Source: a bacterium (lineage in GTDB: Bacteria; Myxococcota_A; Polyangia; Nannocystales; Nannocystaceae). From it: a stretch of DNA of 64,000 nt. How positions within the stretch are numbered: position 1 is the first letter of the stretch; every line of letters starts with the position of its first letter. Of this stretch, positions 17,324-25,267 are shown piece after piece. The notes under the pieces are model-generated. The model was not told the DNA's origin. It did not search any database and saw only the letters and a program-made list of their open reading frames with translations. A program made the translations under genes and the position numbers. The DNA lies in the NCBI GenBank assembly GCA_024742475.1, contig JANSYI010000014.1:154906-218905 (forward strand), in the 5' to 3' direction.

Positions 17324-17358
17324 ACCCCCACCCCAACCCGCAAGGAGTCAAGAAGACC

Positions 17359-18639
17359 ATGTCCATCTGGAGTTCCCTCTACACCGGCCGCAGCGGCCTC
17401 ACCGCACACAGCGACGCCATCAACGTGGTCGGTGACAACATCGCCAACGTCTCGACCGTCGGTTTCAAGGCCGGCTCGGCCAAGTTCAACGACGTGCTGG
17501 GTCGCCGCATCCCTGGCGGCCAATCACTCGGCGCGGGCGTGAAGATGGGCGGAGTCTCCCAGGCGTTCGGCCAAGGCAGCTTCATTCAAAGCGGCGGCTC
17601 GCTCGACTATGCCATTCAAGGTGGCGGCTTCTTCGAAGTCGCCGGCGAACACAACGGCGTCGAGAACAACTACTACACCCGCAACGGCCGATTCAGCCTC
17701 AACGCCGACGGCCTCGTCGTCAACGAAGATGGGTTGCGCCTGCAGGGCTACCAGCTCGACGCCAACGGTGAACCATTCGGTGCACCGGGAGACCTCGCGA
17801 TCGGAGGGCAATCCGACCCCGCCGCGACCACGTCGGTCGACTTCGACGCCAACCTCGACCCCAACGCCACGGGCGCTGGGCCGTGGGATCCCCTCAACCC
17901 CGAGACCTCCGCCGACTACCAGACCTCGACGACGGTCTACGACTCGCTCGGCAACTCGCGTGAGGTGCAGCTGTTCTTCGTCAACAACGGCGCCGGCGCG
18001 TGGGAATGGCACGCCATGGTCGACGGGTCGGAGCTCAACGGCGGCACCCCCGGCACCCTCACCGAGATCGCCGACGGCACCCTGGGCTTCGACACCGACG
18101 GCAACCTCGACACGGAGGTCATGAACGCGTCTTCGGCCGACTTCCAAGGCGCGACCCCCGGACAGGTGATTCAGTTCGACTTTGGCGACGCCATCACCAC
18201 CGATGGGGGCACGGGAGAAGGGTCGTCGCAGGTGGCGGGCCAGTCCGCGGTCGAGTCGATCTCGCAGGACGGACGTGAGCCCGGTCAGCTGCTCGACATC
18301 GTCACCGCCGATGACGGCACGATCTCCGGGATCTTCTCCAACGGCGAGCAAGAGGACCTGGCCATGGTCGCCGTCGCCTCCTTCCGCTCGCCAGAGAACC
18401 TGCGGCGTCAGGGTGACCAGCTCTGGGTCGCCTCCCGCGACTCGGGTCAGGCGCTGCTCGGCGAGCCCGGGACGTCGGGCCGCGGCGCGATCGCATCGAA
18501 CGCGCTCGAGGGGTCGAACGTCGACCTCGGCGATGAGCTCGTCACGCTGATCGCCTACCAGCGCGCGTTCCAGTCGAATGCACGAACGATCACCACGGCC
18601 GACGAGATGCTGACCGAGGTCACCAACCTCAAGCGATAG
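17359..18639 (+). CDS. flgE: FlgE, flagellar hook protein
   Basis: Hook subunit, 426 aa. N-terminal SSLYTGRSGLTAHSDAINVV and GDNIANVSTVGFKAGSAKF carry the rod/hook ANxxTxGFK motif. The flagellar basal-body domain pattern GGGFFEVAGEHNG and YTRNGRFSLNADGLVVNEDG follows, and the C-terminus has LVTLIAYQRAFQSNARTITT, the coiled end that polymerises. Preceded by AAGGAG nine bases upstream of ATG. Last flagellar gene of this operon; the next gene, a murein endopeptidase, follows after 5 bases. Confidence 0.97.
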   Translation: MSIWSSLYTGRSGLTAHSDAINVVGDNIANVSTVGFKAGSAKFNDVLGRRIPGGQSLGAGVKMGGVSQAFGQGSFIQSGGSLDYAIQGGGFFEVAGEHNGVENNYYTRNGRFSLNADGLVVNEDGLRLQGYQLDANGEPFGAPGDLAIGGQSDPAATTSVDFDANLDPNATGAGPWDPLNPETSADYQTSTTVYDSLGNSREVQLFFVNNGAGAWEWHAMVDGSELNGGTPGTLTEIADGTLGFDTDGNLDTEVMNASSADFQGATPGQVIQFDFGDAITTDGGTGEGSSQVAGQSAVESISQDGREPGQLLDIVTADDGTISGIFSNGEQEDLAMVAVASFRSPENLRRQGDQLWVASRDSGQALLGEPGTSGRGAIASNALEGSNVDLGDELVTLIAYQRAFQSNARTITTADEMLTEVTNLKR

Positions 18640-18644
18640 TCCTG

Positions 18645-19592
18645 ATGCTCCACACGCTCATGCTCACGACGGCTCTTCTCGCGGCCCCCACCGCGCAGAA
18701 GGGTCGCTGGATGACTCACAAGGTCGAACGCGGAGACACCGTCGCCAAGGTCGCGAAGCGGTGGGGTGTCTCCGAGGCACAGGTTCGCACCTGGAACCCG
18801 TGGGTCGGGCCCGGCGAGGGCCGGCTCAAACCAGGGCGTGTGATTCAGCTTCGCGCCAAGAAGCGACCGGTCAAGGTCATGAACGCCGTGTACTTCGTCC
18901 GCGACGGCGACGCACACAACACCGGCAAGGGGCTCGAGCCAGGCACGCGCATCGTGCTCCCTCGCCCCTTGGGCACCCAGGGCTGGAACCCCTACGAGGG
19001 CCGCGAAGGTGCCAGCGCTCCGTCCGTCGAGCTAGAGCTCGGTGGCCTGAGCGCGGGCAGCCCCAACAACGGCACCCTCGTCAACGGCGTCGCTCTCCCC
19101 CAGACCGAGCTCTTCGACGTGTGGAAGCCCGAGTGGGCCTACGGGAGCACGCACGCCGTCGGCGTCGTCGTCGAGGCGATCGCCACGTTCAGGCAACGCA
19201 CCGGGTGGGACGGAACGCTGACGATCGGCTCGATGAGCAAGTTCGGCGGCGGTCACTTCCCCCCGCACAAGTCGCACCAGTCCGGTCGCGACGTCGACAT
19301 TCGCCTGCCTCGACTCGACGGCAGCGGTGCCCATCCCAACCACGCCCAGACCGACTGGCACGCCGCCTGGGCGCTGATCAGCGCGTTCATCGACACCGGC
19401 GAGGTCCAGGTGATCTTCTTGAGCCGGCGCCTGCACGGCATGCTCCGCGCCGCCGCAAAGGACATGGGCGCCACGCCCCGCGAGCTGGCGAGGATCGGCA
19501 CGATCATCTCGCACTCCAAGGGCCACAACGCCCACCTGCACATTCGCATGAAGTGCGGGGTGGACGAGACCGACTGCCAAGGCGTGAAGTAG
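18645..19592 (+). CDS. Secreted LysM-domain M74 (MepA-like) murein endopeptidase
   Basis: 315 aa with a short signal peptide (about 1-17), a LysM peptidoglycan-binding module (about 26-72, THKVERGDTVAKVAKRWGVS), and a C-terminal penicillin-insensitive endopeptidase domain (M74). The zinc-binding pattern is visible in HKSHQSGRDVDIRLPR and the terminal KGHNAHLHIRMKCG. M74 enzymes cut D-Ala-mDAP cross-links. It begins five bases after flgE, so it is probably co-transcribed with the rod/hook genes and could open the wall for the rod, the job of FlgJ muramidase elsewhere. That role is inference. Confidence 0.88.
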   Translation: MLHTLMLTTALLAAPTAQKGRWMTHKVERGDTVAKVAKRWGVSEAQVRTWNPWVGPGEGRLKPGRVIQLRAKKRPVKVMNAVYFVRDGDAHNTGKGLEPGTRIVLPRPLGTQGWNPYEGREGASAPSVELELGGLSAGSPNNGTLVNGVALPQTELFDVWKPEWAYGSTHAVGVVVEAIATFRQRTGWDGTLTIGSMSKFGGGHFPPHKSHQSGRDVDIRLPRLDGSGAHPNHAQTDWHAAWALISAFIDTGEVQVIFLSRRLHGMLRAAAKDMGATPRELARIGTIISHSKGHNAHLHIRMKCGVDETDCQGVK

Positions 19593-19598
19593 TCGCCG

Positions 19599-22391
19599 CT
19601 ATTCGCGGCGGCGCAGCCCGAGCAGACCCAGCAACAACACCAGGCTAGCTCCGCCGCCACCGCCGTGGCGACAACCGCACCCGTCGTCGGCACCGTCAGC
19701 GCCCGGCAGCGCGTCGCTGTCCCTGCCCTCCGTATCCCCATCTCCCGTGCCGCCACCGTCACCGGAGAGCGCCGTCCCGCCATCGTCGCCGCTGCTGTCG
19801 CCCACGCCGCCGTCGGTGTCGACTCCGCCCGTGCCGCCGGTGTCCGGCCCGTCTTCCTCGACCACGTCGAAGAAGCCGAGCACCGCCGCCATGACGTCCG
19901 CCCGCGTCGCGGCGTCGTCGATCGTCTCGAAGGGAAAGCCCATGGTGACACCGCGCGCGTCGCCGTCGTCCCACGAGACCGCCGCCACCGAGTCGAGGCC
20001 ATCGGCGTAGAGCATAGCCGCCTCGGCTCCGCGCGCGGGCTCGAGCACGTCGGGGAACCGAGGCGTGTACGTGCTCGGATCTTCGAAGGACAGCGGGCCC
20101 AGCGGGCCGAGGACCCCGTCGAGGCTGGCTTCGCCCGTCTGTGCGTCGTCGGCCACGTACACCGCGCGAAGCACCTCTCGGTAGAACGCCTGCTCGTCGG
20201 CTTCGCCGAGGTTGTCCAGCGCCCAGCCGAGCTCGCTGCCCGACACCAGCAGCCGGCCTCCCTCGCCGACGTAGCTCGCGACCGCGGTCCGTGCTTCGAG
20301 GGGGAAGGGCCCGCTCAGCGACGAGTCGGTGCCCGCGTACCAGTCGACCGCTTGATAGCCGAGCATGCTCGCCGTGCCGCGCTCGATCGCCTCGTCGGTC
20401 GCGCTGTCGAACGAGTAGCCCGCCGCGCCGATGGCTGCGCCGTGCCGCGCAACGTAGGAGAAGTCGTTCATCTTGCGCAGCTGCATGCGGTCGACGACGC
20501 CGATGTCCCACGCGCTGTTGTCTTGGTCGAGAAGCAGTCCCGAGTCGAGGCGATCGAAGCCGTCGACCACGAGCACGCTCGCGTTGCCCGAGGGAGCCAC
20601 GCCCGCGCCGACCACCGACGACGGCAGCGAGTGCCCACCTTCATTGAAGGCGACGACCCGCACGAACACCAGCTCGCCGGCGGCGTACCCCTCGAGCGTG
20701 GCCGACGTTCCATCGACGGCGACCCCTTCGTCGAAGCCGTAGCCGTTGGGAGAGGTCTGCACGAGGTACCCGGAGGGCGCGTCGCCTGCGTGCTCTGGCT
20801 GCACCGGCGCGTCCCAGCCGATCTCCAGCGCACCCTCGCCGATGTTCTGCACCCACAGGGCCGTGGGTGGCTCGGGCGGCAGAACCAGGGGCACGCCGTC
20901 GGCCTGCGCGAAGTACTGCGCGATGCCCTGCGCGATGGCCCGCGTCGCGACGCGGCGAGTGTGAGGCGCCCGGAGGAAATCGGCGTCGGTGGGCGTCGAG
21001 TGAAAGCCCACCTCGATGAGGACCGCCGGCGTCTCGGGGTTGTTGTTCGGGTTGACCTCTCCGAAGTACGCCGTGTGGCGCCCGCGGTCTGGCCACTCGG
21101 GGTCGACCTCCGCACGCAGGTCCTCGATCAACTGCGCGTGCAGGGCGTCTTGCAGCTCGCGTGAGCCCGCCACACCCGAGAACGCGCCCAGCGACCCGTT
21201 GGGCGCGCTGCTGCTGTAGGTGTACGTGTCGGTGCCTCGCCCGGGGTTCGGCGCGTTGGTGTGCCAAGCGACGTACACCGCGTCCTCGCCATCCTCGTGC
21301 TCCCACGCGGTGAAGCGCGACCGAGAGCTCACGTCATCGCTCTGGTCGGATCCGCCCGCGTTGAACACCGAGTCGGGAGCGCCCGAGAACTGGGTGTAGT
21401 AGCGCGCGGCCTGGTCACTGAGCGGACCGGGGTGCGGCCCGTCGCCGCGATCATGCACAGCCTCGCCACCCCCGATGCGCACGGCGTCGGCCGAGACCAG
21501 CGCACCTGGCGTCTCGCTGTCATCGAGCAGCGCCACCGATGCCTGCGACACGGGCGCCCCGGCTTCGAAGTGAAAGCGCCCGAGCAGCACCCACGTCGAG
21601 CCGTGCCGGCGCTGGTCGAGACGGAAGCTCGTCTCGCCTCCGCTGTGCCGGACGACCCAGTGCGCATCGGGTGCGCGGTCTGGGCCCTGTACATACGAGA
21701 CATACACGTTGTAGGTGTTGTCTTCGGGCGGCGAGAGCGCGTAACGAAGCTCGCCCCCGCCCTCGGCCGTCGTCACGAGCGACCGCGCGTCGCCCGTGTC
21801 GAAGGGCCGGGTCGCGTCCGAGGTGATGGGCAGCGTGACCGTGCCCCACCCGGTCCCGGCGGCCGCGCCCTCGGTCGCCGACCCCTCGAGGGTGGCGTCC
21901 ACATCATCGACGATGACGCGCGGGCTGCCGACGTCGGGCTCTCGCACGGGGACGACGTACGCACCCATCCCGTGCAAAGTCGGGATCAAGTACTCGTTGA
22001 CCGCCTCGATCGACACGAAGTCCTCGACGATGTCGTTCGTGTTGCCGCGCTGGGTTCGCCAGCCGAAGTCCGTGCGCACCCACCCATGGCCCGCGGAGAC
22101 GTAGACCGTCTTGCCCGAGAGGATGCCCGCAGGGCGGTCGGCCTGCGGCTCTCCGCGCATCACGAACGGCCGGGCGCTGGCGCCGGTGGGTGCAGGGTTT
22201 GGCTTTTGCTCGAGCGGTCGCGTGCTCTGAGCGTGCGGGGGCTCGAGCCCACAGGCGTGCGCGGAGCTGAACGCATCAGCGGGCGCGAGGAGAGAGAGGG
22301 AAGCGAGCTGCGCACCCCAAGCAAGACTGAGCGTCCCCAACATCATCCGAGGCACACGATACCGAACGGGCTCGCGGCTCGTCTCCGCCAC
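19599..22391 (-). CDS. Secreted N-acetylmuramoyl-L-alanine amidase with inserted golvesin-like module and MYXO-CTERM tail
   Basis: About 930 aa from GTG 22391; an internal ATG at 22346 places a signal peptide (MMLGTLSLAWGAQLASLSLL) at the N-terminus and may be the true start. The amidase_3 domain is split: GKTVYVSAGHGW and the following Glu-containing helix (about 92-165), then a golvesin/xly-type carbohydrate-binding module (about 195-310), then VAWHTNAPNP and PAVLIEVGFHS (about 345-475). A fibronectin III-like region follows (about 500-590), then a large domain of unknown role. The end is Cys/Gly-rich (GCGCRHGG) plus hydrophobic helix and RRR, a MYXO-CTERM sorting signal known from Myxococcota. 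Convergent with the M74 gene, seven bases apart. Confidence 0.9.
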   Translation of the reverse strand: MAETSREPVRYRVPRMMLGTLSLAWGAQLASLSLLAPADAFSSAHACGLEPPHAQSTRPLEQKPNPAPTGASARPFVMRGEPQADRPAGILSGKTVYVSAGHGWVRTDFGWRTQRGNTNDIVEDFVSIEAVNEYLIPTLHGMGAYVVPVREPDVGSPRVIVDDVDATLEGSATEGAAAGTGWGTVTLPITSDATRPFDTGDARSLVTTAEGGGELRYALSPPEDNTYNVYVSYVQGPDRAPDAHWVVRHSGGETSFRLDQRRHGSTWVLLGRFHFEAGAPVSQASVALLDDSETPGALVSADAVRIGGGEAVHDRGDGPHPGPLSDQAARYYTQFSGAPDSVFNAGGSDQSDDVSSRSRFTAWEHEDGEDAVYVAWHTNAPNPGRGTDTYTYSSSAPNGSLGAFSGVAGSRELQDALHAQLIEDLRAEVDPEWPDRGRHTAYFGEVNPNNNPETPAVLIEVGFHSTPTDADFLRAPHTRRVATRAIAQGIAQYFAQADGVPLVLPPEPPTALWVQNIGEGALEIGWDAPVQPEHAGDAPSGYLVQTSPNGYGFDEGVAVDGTSATLEGYAAGELVFVRVVAFNEGGHSLPSSVVGAGVAPSGNASVLVVDGFDRLDSGLLLDQDNSAWDIGVVDRMQLRKMNDFSYVARHGAAIGAAGYSFDSATDEAIERGTASMLGYQAVDWYAGTDSSLSGPFPLEARTAVASYVGEGGRLLVSGSELGWALDNLGEADEQAFYREVLRAVYVADDAQTGEASLDGVLGPLGPLSFEDPSTYTPRFPDVLEPARGAEAAMLYADGLDSVAAVSWDDGDARGVTMGFPFETIDDAATRADVMAAVLGFFDVVEEDGPDTGGTGGVDTDGGVGDSSGDDGGTALSGDGGGTGDGDTEGRDSDALPGADGADDGCGCRHGGGGGASLVLLLGLLGLRRRE

Positions 22392-22580
22392 ATTTCAGGT
22401 GCCCAGCGGGCGGTGCCGCGAGCGCATCACGAGCCCAGAACAGCCCTCGAGCGCGGCGCGGGTGTCCCGGGAGGGCGCGGTGATCGAGCGATCTCGCGTG
22501 GTGGTTCGGTCGCGGACGGCGATCCGGCCCGAGATGGCGCCCCTGGGCCCGCGTTGGCCATGGCGCGCCTGCGCGAGCAC

Positions 22581-22607
22581 TAAAGGCGGCCTCTCTCGCG
22601 CCGATTG
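22581..22607 (+). promoter_or_regulatory. Sigma-28 (FliA-type) promoter of flagellin
   Basis: TAAA (22581-22584), 15-base spacer, GCCGATTG (22600-22607), compared with the sigma-28 consensus TAAA-N15-GCCGATAA. It lies 65 bases before the fliC ATG. The rest of the 281-base gap upstream (22392-22580) shows no recognisable gene or site. No fliA gene is inside the window. Confidence 0.82.
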
Positions 22608-22672
22608 GATCAGCGACAGGGCACCTACCCGCCCGGTCAAACCCCAACCCCAATCCCAGAAAGAGAAAACCC

Positions 22673-23494
22673 ATGTCCTTTTCCATGGTCAGTAACGCGA
22701 CCTCCTTGGGCGCACAGCGAAACCTGATGTCGACCCAAAAAGCCCTCGGGAAGTCGATCACCCGCCTGAGTTCGGGCATGCGCATCAACAGCGCGGCCGA
22801 CGACGCCGCAGGCCTCGCAATCTCCTCTCGTATGAGCGCAGACATCCGAAGTGTCGGCCAAGCCGAACGAAACGCGAACGATGGCATCTCGATGATTCAG
22901 ATCGCCGAAGGCGCGATGAACGAGCAGCAGAACATCATGGGCCGCCTTCGCGAGCTCGCGGTGCAAAGCGCCAACGGTGCCATCTCCAACAACGAGCGTG
23001 CGTACATCGACGCCGAAGCCCAGCAGCTCGTGGGCGAGGTCCAGCGGATCTCCCAGGTCACGGAGTTCAACGGCTTCAACATGCTCGGCGGCGACGCCGG
23101 CGCGTTCGCGATGCAGGTCGGCAAGGATGCCACTGCCAACGACACCATCGACGTGACGTTCACCGCAACCGACAGCACCACGCTCGGTGTCAACGCCATG
23201 GACTTCACGTCCGCTGCAGGCGCGTCGACGGCGTTGGGCACCATCGACAGCGCGATCGATGCGCTCTCGACCACCCGAGCGAGTCTCGGTGCGTCGCAGA
23301 ACCGGCTCGAGATCACCATCCAGAACCTTCGCACCGAGGAAGAGAACCTCACCTCTGCGAACTCCCGGATTCGAGACGTGGACGTTGCCCGCGAGACCGC
23401 CGCCCTGACCCGGAACCAGATCATGTCCCAGGCAGGTACGGCGATGCTGGCCCAAGCGAACCAGCTGCCGTCGATGGCACTGTCGCTGCTGTAG
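22673..23494 (+). CDS. fliC: Flagellin
   Basis: Filament protein, 273 aa, a short flagellin made mostly of the conserved D0/D1 ends. N-terminal LGAQRNLMSTQKALGKSITR, LSSGMRINSAADDAAGLAIS and GRLRELAVQSANG are classic, and the C-terminus has TSANSRIRDVDVARETAALT with QIMSQAGTAMLAQANQLPSM ending in LSLL. The central variable D2/D3 region is almost absent (about residues 150-190 only). Driven by the sigma-28 promoter at 22581-22607, with a purine-rich AGAAAGAGAAAA before ATG. Its stop is one base from the convergent pomB stop. Confidence 0.98.
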   Translation: MSFSMVSNATSLGAQRNLMSTQKALGKSITRLSSGMRINSAADDAAGLAISSRMSADIRSVGQAERNANDGISMIQIAEGAMNEQQNIMGRLRELAVQSANGAISNNERAYIDAEAQQLVGEVQRISQVTEFNGFNMLGGDAGAFAMQVGKDATANDTIDVTFTATDSTTLGVNAMDFTSAAGASTALGTIDSAIDALSTTRASLGASQNRLEITIQNLRTEEENLTSANSRIRDVDVARETAALTRNQIMSQAGTAMLAQANQLPSMALSLL

Positions 23495-23495
23495 G

Positions 23496-24353
23496 TCATC
23501 CGCTCGGCGTCGCGCTCATCGGGAGCGCGAACGCCTTGCTCTCCGGCTCCCTCGCGGCCGACTCCTCGCCCGCACCGTCAGCTTTGATCCCCATGTCAGA
23601 GTTGGTGGTGACGGTCGTCTTCTTGCCGTTGGATTGGAAGACGAACTCGATGCGACGGTTCTTCGCCCGGCCCTCGGGCGTGTCGTTGGTGTCAATCGGC
23701 TTGGAGTCGGCGTAGCCTGCGACGCCGATCTTGCCTTTGTCGACGCCGCCCTTGTCGCTCATGTAGTTCATCGCTGCGATGGCACGCGCGGTCGAGAGTT
23801 CCCAGTTCGAGGGGTACTTCTTCGAGCGCATCGGCTGGTTGTCGGTGTGCCCTTCGATCTGCACGCTGTCCGCGAACTTCCCGTGAATGCCGGAGATCTT
23901 GTCCAAGATCTTCTTCGACTTCTCGTCGAGCTCAGCGCTGCCCGAGCCATAGAGCGCGCCCTCTTTGACGCGGACGACGATGCCACGAGGTGTCTGCTTG
24001 ACCTCGACGTCGTCCTGCAGGTCCTGGTTCTCCACGTACTGGGAGATCTGCTCCATCATCTCGGCGTCGGTCTCGGCCTGTTCGCCGGGCTTCGACGCAA
24101 AGCCGGCGCCGTCGTTCTGGTCCATCGACAGTTCGACGGGAGAGGACGAAATAGCCTCGACCGAGCCGGCGATCTGCTTCTGAACGCCAAACGCGTCCTG
24201 CACGGATCCGAGCATCTCTCGGAACTGCTTGACGTCCATGTTGGAGAAGGAGAGCAGGAGCACGAAGAAGGTCAGCAGAAGCGTGGACAGGTCGGCGAAG
24301 GTCGCCATCCATTCTCCACCACCTTCTTCTTCGCATTCGCATTCTTCTTCCAT
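23496..24353 (-). CDS. pomB: PomB-like flagellar stator subunit
   Basis: 285 aa. The N-terminus MEEECECEEEGGGEW followed by MATFADLSTLLLTFFVLLLS is the PomB/MotB-II style start, with the ion-carrying Asp at about residue 21, and FSNMDVKQFREMLGSVQDAF GV-type continuation also fits PomB. The C-terminal OmpA-like domain (about 135-250) has IEGHTDNQP, SNWELSTARAIAAM and RAKNRRIEFVF. Distinct from the MotB at 6089-6829, which lacks the acidic Cys N-terminus. Paired with pomA 27 bases upstream on the same strand. Ion choice (sodium in Vibrio PomB) cannot be decided from this sequence alone. Confidence 0.92.
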   Translation of the reverse strand: MEEECECEEEGGGEWMATFADLSTLLLTFFVLLLSFSNMDVKQFREMLGSVQDAFGVQKQIAGSVEAISSSPVELSMDQNDGAGFASKPGEQAETDAEMMEQISQYVENQDLQDDVEVKQTPRGIVVRVKEGALYGSGSAELDEKSKKILDKISGIHGKFADSVQIEGHTDNQPMRSKKYPSNWELSTARAIAAMNYMSDKGGVDKGKIGVAGYADSKPIDTNDTPEGRAKNRRIEFVFQSNGKKTTVTTNSDMGIKADGAGEESAAREPESKAFALPMSATPSG

Positions 24354-24380
24354 GCTGCCTCCTCCTTTCGCCGTTCGGGG

Positions 24381-25142
24381 CTAGGCCGCGTCTTGGTCTT
24401 GGCGCATGGCCGGGGGAAGTCGGGCCTCGAGACGGTCACGGATCGCCTGGGCGTTGAGCCCCGCCACGATCGCGCCGACGCCGTCGACCACGACCTTCAT
24501 GTGCGTGCTCTCTTCGTTGCTGCGATGCTCGAGCTTCGTCGCGATGGGGCTCATGATCATGAACGCAATGATCGCGCCGTACATGGTGGTCAGGAGCGCG
24601 ACAGCCATCGAAGGGCCAATGGCCGCCGGGTCGTCGAGGGCCTGAAGCATCTGCACCAGGCCGATGAGCGTTCCGATCATGCCCATCGAAGGAGCGCTGC
24701 CAGCACAGAACTTGAACAGGGCGCCCGCACGCTTGTGGCGGAGCTTCATCGCGCCGATCTCCCCGTTGAGTGTCGCGTCGATCTCCTCGCCGCTCGCACC
24801 GTCGGCAGCCATTCGAAGCGCCCGCCCAAAGAACTCGTCCTCGACCTTCGCGTTCTCGAGCGCGACGATGCCCTCGCGGCGGGCGACCGTCGAAAGCTCG
24901 ACCAGCTTGCCGATGGTCTCGATCGGGTCGTTGGCCCTGAGCTTGATCGCGTTCATCGCGACCTTGATCGAACCGATGCAGTTTGCCAGGGACTCTGCGG
25001 TGAGCGCCGCCGCGACGGTGCCCCCGACGACGATGAGAAGACTGGGTACGTCGATGAACGCGCTGAGGTCGCCCCCGATGAGGATCGAGCCGACGACGAG
25101 ACCCGCGGCGAGTACGAGGCCAATGATGGTGGCGATGTCCAC
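24381..25142 (-). CDS. pomA: PomA-like flagellar stator subunit
   Basis: 253 aa from GTG 25142. MDIATIIGLVLAAGLVVGSI, then DVPSLLIVVGGTVAAAL (helix 2), a cytoplasmic loop with ELSTVARREGIVALENAKVE, and helices 3-4 with GSAPSMGMIGTLIGLVQMLQ and PSMAVALLTTMYGAIIAFMI. These match PomA/MotA-type II, including the Pro-containing APSMGMIGTL and the IGPSMAVALLTT segments. Upstream gene of the pomAB pair, divergent from the HDOD gene with 125 bases between. Confidence 0.94.
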   Translation of the reverse strand: MDIATIIGLVLAAGLVVGSILIGGDLSAFIDVPSLLIVVGGTVAAALTAESLANCIGSIKVAMNAIKLRANDPIETIGKLVELSTVARREGIVALENAKVEDEFFGRALRMAADGASGEEIDATLNGEIGAMKLRHKRAGALFKFCAGSAPSMGMIGTLIGLVQMLQALDDPAAIGPSMAVALLTTMYGAIIAFMIMSPIATKLEHRSNEESTHMKVVVDGVGAIVAGLNAQAIRDRLEARLPPAMRQDQDAA

Positions 25143-25214
25143 GGTGGTTTCCTCGGCTTACGTGCGGCCATCGATCCGACTTGGCAGCTCCAACTTGGGC
25201 CGATCCACGGAGGC

Positions 25215-25240
25215 GTGCGCTTGCAATGGCCCTGGTACGC
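25215..25240 (+). promoter_or_regulatory. Conserved upstream element of the HDOD gene (copy 2)
   Basis: GTGCGCTTGCAAT-ggcc-CTGGTACGC, nearly the same as 5267-5291 before motA. Its last base is 28 bases from the HDOD ATG at 25268, exactly as in the motA copy, and both leaders have GAAG at the same distance. It also lies 72 bases upstream of pomA on the other strand, so it could serve either or both. Confidence 0.45.
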
Positions 25241-25267
25241 CGGTCTCACGGCCGCAAAGAAGGAGAG

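Noticed and set aside
19594..19610. CGCCGC-GCGGCG hairpin between the M74 and amidase genes
   Set aside because: Six-base stem, no T-run and overlaps the amidase stop; too weak to call a terminator.
22399..22695. A 98-codon frame upstream of and into fliC
   Set aside because: Arg/Pro/Ser composition, covers the sigma-28 promoter and overlaps the start of flagellin out of frame.
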